The notes under the pieces: generated by a model
The model's database searches: none
What the model saw: only the letters and a program-made list of their open reading frames with translations
What the model was told of the DNA's origin: nothing
Origin: Gnetum montanum
Lineage: Eukaryota > Streptophyta > Gnetopsida > Gnetales > Gnetaceae
NCBI GenBank assembly: GCA_015680685.1
Contig: MNCI01029516.1
Location: 7,473-30,772 of the forward strand
Direction: 5' to 3'
Length of the DNA: 23,300 nucleotides
Position numbers and translations under genes: made by a program
Shown: piece after piece, positions 18,095 through 23,300 of the stretch
Position numbering within the stretch: the first letter of the stretch is position 1
Layout: each line of letters begins with the position of its first letter

Positions 18095-18822
18095 GAGCCA
18101 CTAGCTACATGTATGACAATAAAGACAAGCTTTCTGATAAAAATTGTAGCATTCTAGATAGATTAAATATTTCATTTATGCATTTAATATTTTCAATTAC
18201 TTATTCAATTTTTTTAGTAATTAAGCTAATTAAGATAATTAAGTAAGCTAAGCTAGATAGATTAAATACATAAGTATGACCACTTCGAGTGTAACATGTA
18301 TTCACTTGGTAATCCTAGCAGTGTTATTACTGGGTACAACTAGTAGTGTAGCACTTGGTAACCTAGTAGTGGATACATGGATTTAGGACGTGTACGGATA
18401 GTGGGATTGGATACTTATGTTAGGATTAGCTAGAGGCCAGTAGTTTAGTTACATTGAATTAGCCATTAAATTACCTTATCTTTATCTCTATTCATGCACA
18501 ACGAGTATAAAATATAAAACTATAAAAATTGTATGCCTCAATTACACTTAACCATACCATGTGCTTCACAAGTGTAATTGGGAAGACAATGAATGACCTT
18601 AGGGCAAGGTTCACTGCTTAGAAGACTAGTGCACTAAAAACTTAAAGTCTATGAAATTCAATCGAATCGTGCATGAACACTCTATGATTCATATGGTTTG
18701 GCATAGGGGTACCTTGCCACTCATCAATACTTTATTTAAATTTTGCTATTTCATGTTCTAAACTTTTATGGCTACTTTATGGTTTCATGTAATAACTAGT
18801 TTTCTATGTGCTATGGTTGTAG

Positions 18823-19017
18823 ATAAGCATTAGGTTATAGTAGCCCAAGCTGCTATGGAGGTAGAACAAAGGCATGTAGAAGAGGCAGTTCTAAAGTAAC
18901 CTATGGTTGAAGGATTTTCCAATGTAGGTATAGATGATTTAGATGTCTTGTTTGATGAGGTGGTACAAGGTACCTCTTCCATCATCATCCCATAGGGATG
19001 AGAGGAGGAGGAGCCAG
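18823..19017 (+). pseudogene. Element 2 antisense gene, exon 5 equivalent
   Basis: Acidic segment (MEVEQRHVEEAVLK, DDLDVLFDEVVQG, EEEEP) with internal TAG, TAA and TGA codons, ending at donor CCAG/GTATGC in phase 1. Confidence 0.65.
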
Positions 19018-19107
19018 GTATGCCTATGCCTTAATATTTTCATTATATCTCATTAGTTATCTTTGGTTGTCATCCTAACCTTTTAATGATTGTTATGCTT
19101 ACAATAG

Positions 19108-19245
19108 TTTCTAAACCACCAATGCCAACTCCAATCCATAAGTTTCATGTGAAACCATGGGTAGAGACTCCAAGCAAAGTGAAGTTCATGCATGGGATTG
19201 AAAAGGAAATCATTGATCAATTGCATCAAGTTGCACCTAAGATAG
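19108..19245 (+). pseudogene. Element 2 antisense gene, exon 6 equivalent
   Basis: Stop-free 138-bp exon. Its WVETPSKVKFMHGIEKE segment aligns without gaps to element 1 exon 6, and the donor GATAG/GTAAGG falls at the same residue. This is the best single proof that the two genes share exon structure. Confidence 0.8.
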
Positions 19246-19340
19246 GTAAGGATTTTTTTTTATGTGCCTCAATCGTGGGCTTTGCTTACATTATGGTTAT
19301 CTTAGGTTGTGTTTTATGGTTGTATTTTATGCTTGTGTAG

Positions 19341-20164
19341 TACCTTCTATGGAGTGGAACCTCAATAGATACATGGAGATAGAATCCTTGCCTAAGCTTC
19401 TCTTTGATGTGTCTAGTGTACTCGTGAAGTTATACAAGACCACTACTGATTTAGCAATGTCATGTGAAAAAAATTCATGAGAGCTAGAGAGGTCCAACGA
19501 ATCCCTATGGAAGGAAGTTATGGCCTTAAGTAAAAAGTTTCAAAGGTAGGAAGATACAATTAGAGATCTCTGAGACCGTCAAGCCTTTGTGGAAGCCCAA
19601 GTGGCTAACTTCGGGAAATTATGGACTAAAAGGATCACCTGTGCCCAGTACTAGCATGTTGTTCAAGAGAAAGTAGCAATCCTATGCGAGATGATATAAT
19701 AATGTATGCAAATAAACCTCATCTCCCAAAAGGTTAAGGATTAGAAAGATCACTGCACTTAGGTCCTAGAGTGGGATAAGACACAAAAGGTCCACAAGTG
19801 ATAGTATAAGGTCAATCAAGGGGCCTACCTAAAGTGGCTCAAGGAGGAGTTGGTTGAACAACATAAGAGAGAGCTATTTATTTAGGGGATCTAGGTAGAT
19901 ATTTCTTATTAACTTTTTGAAAGTATTCTCAAGGTTGAATAATTCCCTACTCTTCAGATTACCACCATTGCAGGTGAGACCTCTATAGTTGCTGCTACCC
20001 ATGAGCCTCCTACTTGGACTCCTATAGATAGGACTGACATTCTTTCTGGCATTGATCTTGGGGATGTTGACTAGGTCCACATGACAGAGGACCAAATCCT
20101 CCATCTTTTAGAGGAAGGCCTTCCCCATCTACCCCAAGAAGTAATGGAGCTAGAATCTCCACAG
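19341..20164 (+). pseudogene. Element 2 antisense gene, exon 7 equivalent (coiled coil)
   Basis: One frame holds over 824 bp with stops but no net frameshift. Matches to element 1 exon 7 are found at its start, middle and end, and the donor ACAG/GTTTGA leaves phase 0 as there. In the KVKD-stop-KDHC block the stop TAG stands where element 1 has Trp (TGG). Confidence 0.8.
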
Positions 20165-20344
20165 GTTTGATATATTTTATGTTTTATTCTTTGTTTTAAG
20201 TCATGATTTTGGCTATGGATTACTAACTGGCTATATGTTGTTGCATTTTAATCCTCATGAGACATTGGCAGTCCTAGTGGTGAGAGTGGGAATGATCCAC
20301 CACTTCCTTCTCCAAATTGCACTCATCAACCTTCTTCAGTTTAA

Positions 20345-21049
20345 CTTGTTGGCTACTTGTTTTTGTTTTAATGTTGATGGCTATGATTAGTGAAGACTAT
20401 GTTATGGATGGTTGTTATTCTTTAACATTCTTACTACACATTGTGGTCATGGCTATGTATGTTATGGATGTTTTAACTTTAAATTTAAATTTTGATCTTC
20501 TTTTTCGACTATATGTATCTATATTATTAATAAACATTGTAAACTTTGTAAACATTGAAGTGGTTATGTTGATGTTCTTGGCTATCATATTTAATCAATG
20601 CTAAACAAAAATAAATATAATAATAAAAGGAACATTTGTTAGTTTTAGGCCATCATGGGCACAAGTTATATTTTTTTTCTAGTTTAAGGTCATGGTAGAC
20701 CATATTGGCAATTTAGAGTCTTAGTGGATTGTAATGCCAACATGGTGTCAGTTTAACATCTTAGCAAATGTAATGCTAGTTTAACATCTTAGTGGATGTG
20801 ATGTAAAAGAGACGTATATTTATAAGGCTTTTTTGATCATAAGAAAGTTGTAGTAAACAGAAAAAATACAAACAAACCTAGGCTACATGCATGAAATAAT
20901 AAATATATAATAAACTACAAATGAAAAGTAAGGCTACTTGGCTATCAGTGCATTTGGTCATAGGGGCATGCGAAGGTTAAGGTAAACTTCACTTGTTCAG
21001 ATTCTTCCTAATATTTGCAAGATTAGGAAGTGAGTAAGGCCTACTCTAC
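20345..21049. other. Spacer of element 2 between antisense gene and protease relics
   Basis: AT-rich, no gene recognised; a short open frame at 20,317-20,604 is hydrophobic by base composition only. It is the counterpart of the element 1 spacer 3973-4397 and, like it, contains short direct repeats. Confidence 0.55.
20711..20805 (+). repeat. About 28-bp imperfect tandem repeats in element 2 spacer
   Basis: AGTTTAACATCTTAG followed by a GATGTAATG-like end occurs at 20,750-20,777 and 20,778-20,805; a weaker related copy (TTTAGAGTCTTAGTGGATTG) precedes at about 20,711. Confidence 0.75.
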
Positions 21050-21850
21050 ACAAGTTTGTATTTTCCATCCCCTTCACTTACAATGTTAAAAGAGAGTTCA
21101 TCTCATAATGTATCCCATTTCCTATCATTATCATCATTGGTTGTCTTGGATTTTTTCTCTTCATGGCTAGGAGCTTCTTCTTGAAGCTCCACTTTACACC
21201 CTTGATTTATGTCTATTTTGTTGATAGCTAGGACAACCACATTACCACCATGAATAATGATTTTACCTTCCTCATATGAAAGGTGAATTTCTTAATGGAT
21301 GGACAAGGACATAGCTCATAACTGAGCCAACGAAGGTCTTCCCAGGACCAAGTTAAATACTAGTGTCTCTTACACCACCAAGAAGTTGGCGGTTGTAGGA
21401 AATTATTCTATAGCTACAAAATCCAAGGAGATAGACCCCCTAATGGCAACTCTGGATTCATTAAAGGACTTAAGAACTACGGTGGTTATAGGTTGTACTT
21501 GCTTAGTTAAGACCAAGCATTCAATGATGATGCATGGGATGCTATTGGTTATAGCTTCATCATCAACATGCACATAATGTATTTTAAATTTTCCTATGTG
21601 TATGGTTATGAATAAAGAAGCTATAGTTACTTTTCCATTTTTGGGATTAACCTTAATTTCACTATTGTGAAATGTTAAGTGTGTTAACTTCTCCTTCCTT
21701 GGTAAGGAAGAAATCATCACAACATGTATGGCTTCCTTATTAGCAGGAATATCCTCACTAACGAGTATGAAGGTTAACATTTTAACTAGCACCTCACGAT
21801 GTGTGGTAGAAGTCATGATTAGGTCATACAAGCTTAGGGTTATGCTTTTT
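21050..21850 (-). pseudogene. Protease relic of element 2
   Basis: Minus-strand frame 21,831-21,403 and its continuation match element 1 protease almost segment for segment: MYDLIMTSTTHREVLVKMLT against LYDLLMTSQEQREAMVRMLT, HYVHVDDEAITNSIP against RVHVDDGAAANVVP, and beyond the stop at 21,403 FNLVLGRPSLAQL and IHxEIHLSYEEGKIIIHG. The active-site Gly is Glu here, so it is dead. Several stops interrupt the C-terminal part, which fades near 21,050. Confidence 0.85.
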
Positions 21851-22400
21851 TGCTTAAGGGATTACCTGACTTGGTCCATTACATTGAGAAATTTTTTATC
21901 ATTGGCCATGAGCTTGTCACCCTAGTTCTACTTAACCTCCTCCATGCATTCCAAAATGTAGACTTTAGCTTTAGGCTATGGTTGTGGTGGCTCTTCCTTG
22001 TTCTTTTGGTTATCGACTTTGATGTCCTCTTGTGGCTTGTTGACTTAAGGGGATGGGGTAGAGGAGGTCAAGGGTATAGCCAAAATGGGAGTGGGTTTCA
22101 GTAGATCCACTTCCTTTCATACCTTCATCTACTTATCTATCTTGATGTTAGGCTTTTTCTTATGCTTCTTTTTTTTGTTTGGCTAAAGCTTTTTGGTTGT
22201 CAACCATTGGCTATGAGGAAGAGGTAGTAGCATTGGCCACCACAAGGAATCATTGTGTAGTTGGTTGGGCTACAACTATTTGGGTTGTATTAGGTTTAGA
22301 GACCTTGATGAGAAAAGGTTTCCTTGGAGAAATTAGTGATGCCACTCTCACAACAAAGGGGGATCTTGAGCTACGGGAAGCCGAAGAAGCCCTTTCATTA
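21851..22400 (-). pseudogene. Gag-protease linker relic of element 2
   Basis: Position and Lys/Pro/Gln-rich minus-strand composition correspond to the element 1 linker (2585-3140), but low complexity and decay prevent a firm alignment. Plus-strand open frames here (for example 22,179-22,403) are shadows. Confidence 0.5.
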
Positions 22401-23300
22401 TAGAGGGGTACTTGAATCACAAATGGTTATCTTGCAAGTTTCTAATTGTCATTGATGTTGAATGCTAAAATAACATAGGGGCTATGATTAGCATTCAAAG
22501 GATCTTTGTTGAACTGCATTGACTAGTTTTGTGGTCAAATAGGGTTAGAAGCATCTAAGACTAATTCCTCCCTATATATCATCATTTGCAAGTCATCCTT
22601 CAGTGCAAGGTAGAAGTCTGTATCATGACCAAATAGTTGATGATAATGGAAAAAGTGATCTAGCTTGAAGTATCTAGGCAACTAGGGATCATCCTTCATT
22701 GCCCGAATGGGATCTTTGGCTATTTTGCATAGTCTCTCATGTTTCTTTCAAAAATCTTCCATCATTTCTTTGTGTTGCATGTGCTCACTTCTTAATAGTT
22801 GGTCTATCATCTTGGATAGTTTTAATGACAATGTAGTGTATTTAGACCTGTCCTTCCTTTCAACGTTAGGTCTATTTGTTCTTGATGCAGTGGTCCTAGA
22901 AGTTGATGGTTGATTATTATGGTCATTGTTGGGGCCCTTGGGAAAATTGACCTTCAATCTTTGGTTTATGATCTTTTTTTCCTTGGTTATAATATCTAAA
23001 GTAGTGTTGTTTTATTTGCTCTTTTCCTTGTCTCTTTGAGTATGTTGGTTTTTATATGCTATTTAGGCTAGATCATGACTAGCCTCTATAGCATCCTCTA
23101 TATTTTTAGTTTGTGAGAATGCTTGGCTAAGAGATCATGGATCAAGATAGTATAGTTTGAACTTGATGAATTCATTAACTACTCCCTTGAATATGGCTAA
23201 TAAGTGGGCTTCGACTATGGGCTTTGGTATTTCATTCAACAGTCCATTCCACCACTGAATGAATTTTTGTATGGGTTATAAGGACCCCTACTTGACCTTC
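22401..23300 (-). pseudogene. gag: Gag relic of element 2 (runs off the window)
   Basis: Minus-strand segments match element 1 Gag in order: KFIQWWNGLLNEIPKPIVEA and LLAIFKGVVNEFIKFKLYYL (23,300-23,120), AIEASHDLA and AYKNQHTQRDKEK, then NVERKDRSKYTTLSLK (about 22,870-22,825) and the nucleocapsid-like HQLFGHDTDFYLALKDDLQM (about 22,650-22,580). Stops and frameshifts are frequent. The upstream half of gag is outside the window. Confidence 0.85.

Larger units (their letters stand above)
15551..18726 (+). mobile_element. Element 3: AT-rich LTR element relic (3' part with 3' LTR)
   Basis: A decayed coding stretch (15,600-17,700) is followed by about 220 bp of AT-rich sequence, a short purine stretch (ATGAGGGTA) and a 797-bp LTR. 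Its left end is cut by element 1, its right end sits inside an intron of the element 2 antisense gene. No RT, RNase H or integrase remains in the window, so the lineage is not determined. Confidence 0.55.
17930..18726 (+). repeat. 3' LTR of element 3 (797 bp)
   Basis: The block begins TGATGAG and ends CTCATCA, a perfect 7-bp terminal inverted repeat with the canonical TG...CA. Inside are a U3 with tandem subrepeats, a TATA box at 18,085-18,094, AATAAA at 18,118-18,123 and a gene-free AT-rich R/U5. A tRNA-complementary TGG does not follow the right end, and a purine-rich stretch precedes the left end, so it is read as a 3' LTR in plus orientation rather than a 5' LTR. The copy at the other end is not in the window. 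Confidence 0.65.
18823..20344 (+). pseudogene. Antisense gene relic of element 2 (last four exons)
   Basis: Exons 18,823-19,017, 19,108-19,245, 19,341-20,164 and 20,272-20,344 correspond to exons 5 to 8 of the element 1 antisense gene. Acceptors GTTGTAG, CAATAG and TGTGTAG and donors CAG/GTATGC, ATAG/GTAAGG and ACAG/GTTTGA are intact. The first three exons have the same phases as in element 1 (1-1, 1-1, 1-0) and lengths 195/276, 138/129 and 824/818. Residue matches include PxK..FM.G...I..L, NESLWK, MQINLISQKVKD, VLEW, EPPTW and MTEDQILHLLEEGLPHLP. About fifteen stops occur in the third exon, about half TAG. The last exon is out of phase by one base. Exons 1-4 lie beyond the element 3 insertion. 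Confidence 0.85.
18727..23300 (-). mobile_element. Element 2: old, decayed relative of element 1 (minus orientation)
   Basis: Minus-strand gag and protease relics (23,300 down to about 21,050) are homologous to element 1 gag-pro, and the plus strand carries the 3' half of the same antisense gene (18,823-20,344). Gene order and relative orientation match element 1 exactly. RT, integrase and LTRs are outside the window. It is far more AT-rich and mutated than element 1. Confidence 0.85.

Noticed and set aside
17930-18726. Solo LTR with target duplication
   Set aside because: Flanking five bases (GGGTA and ATACT) do not match, and a purine-rich stretch with coding relics precedes it, favouring a 3' LTR.
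19086-19340. Single 84-codon plus-strand protein with a hydrophobic C-terminus
   Set aside because: The hydrophobic part lies beyond an intact GTAAGG donor that matches the element 1 exon boundary, so it is intron sequence.

Overview
This is nuclear DNA of a land plant, most likely a seed plant with a large, repeat-rich genome; the species cannot be named from the sequence. No ordinary host gene is visible. Nearly the whole window is Ty3/gypsy LTR retrotransposon sequence of the Tat (Ogre-like) lineage. The grounds are a Gag with the plant GHDT zinc-knuckle-like motif, a pol carrying two RNase H domains, an integrase without a chromodomain, a tandem-repeat 3' UTR and a long spacer between protease and reverse transcriptase.

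Layout. Element 1 (about 1-15,550, plus strand) starts inside its 5' leader. It runs gag (207-2575), protease (2585-3972), a 4.9 kb spacer (3973-8926), pol (8927-12405), a minisatellite 3' UTR (12433-13020) and a repeat-rich 3' UTR/LTR with a TATA box at 14,776. Element 3 (about 15,550-18,726, plus) is an AT-rich older relic: a decayed coiled-coil reading frame followed by a 797-bp 3' LTR (17,930-18,726). Element 2 (18,727-23,300 and beyond, minus) is a still more decayed relative of element 1, with protease and gag relics on the minus strand. The inferred order of insertion is element 2 first, then element 3 into an intron of element 2's antisense gene, then element 1 into element 3.

Main discovery. 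The protease-RT spacer of element 1 is filled by a gene on the opposite strand. Eight exons (8516 down to 4398) join through seven short GT-AG introns (70-232 bp) with every phase compatible, giving about 1118 codons with four in-frame stops. The N-terminal part looks like a host-derived FCP1/NIF-type HAD phosphatase domain (LVVLDIIGVL, then IIIWSN), probably catalytically dead. A middle domain is unassigned, and the C-terminal part is a coiled coil with an acidic, proline-rich tail. A TATA-like box lies at 8664-8671. Element 2 carries the 3' half of the same gene in the same antisense position (18,823-20,344, plus), with the same exon phases, near-identical exon sizes and aligned residues. 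The gene is therefore an old, inherited part of this retrotransposon family, not a chance insertion.

How it fits together. Tat/Ogre elements are known to splice out an intron between PR and RT. Here a good branch point and acceptor (CTAAC at 8896, AG at 8926) sit just before pol. The sense 'intron' would thus contain the whole antisense gene, with overlapping transcripts that could form double-stranded RNA. Element 1 pol is almost intact (one frameshift), but gag-pro carries about six stops and two frameshifts, so this copy is defective.
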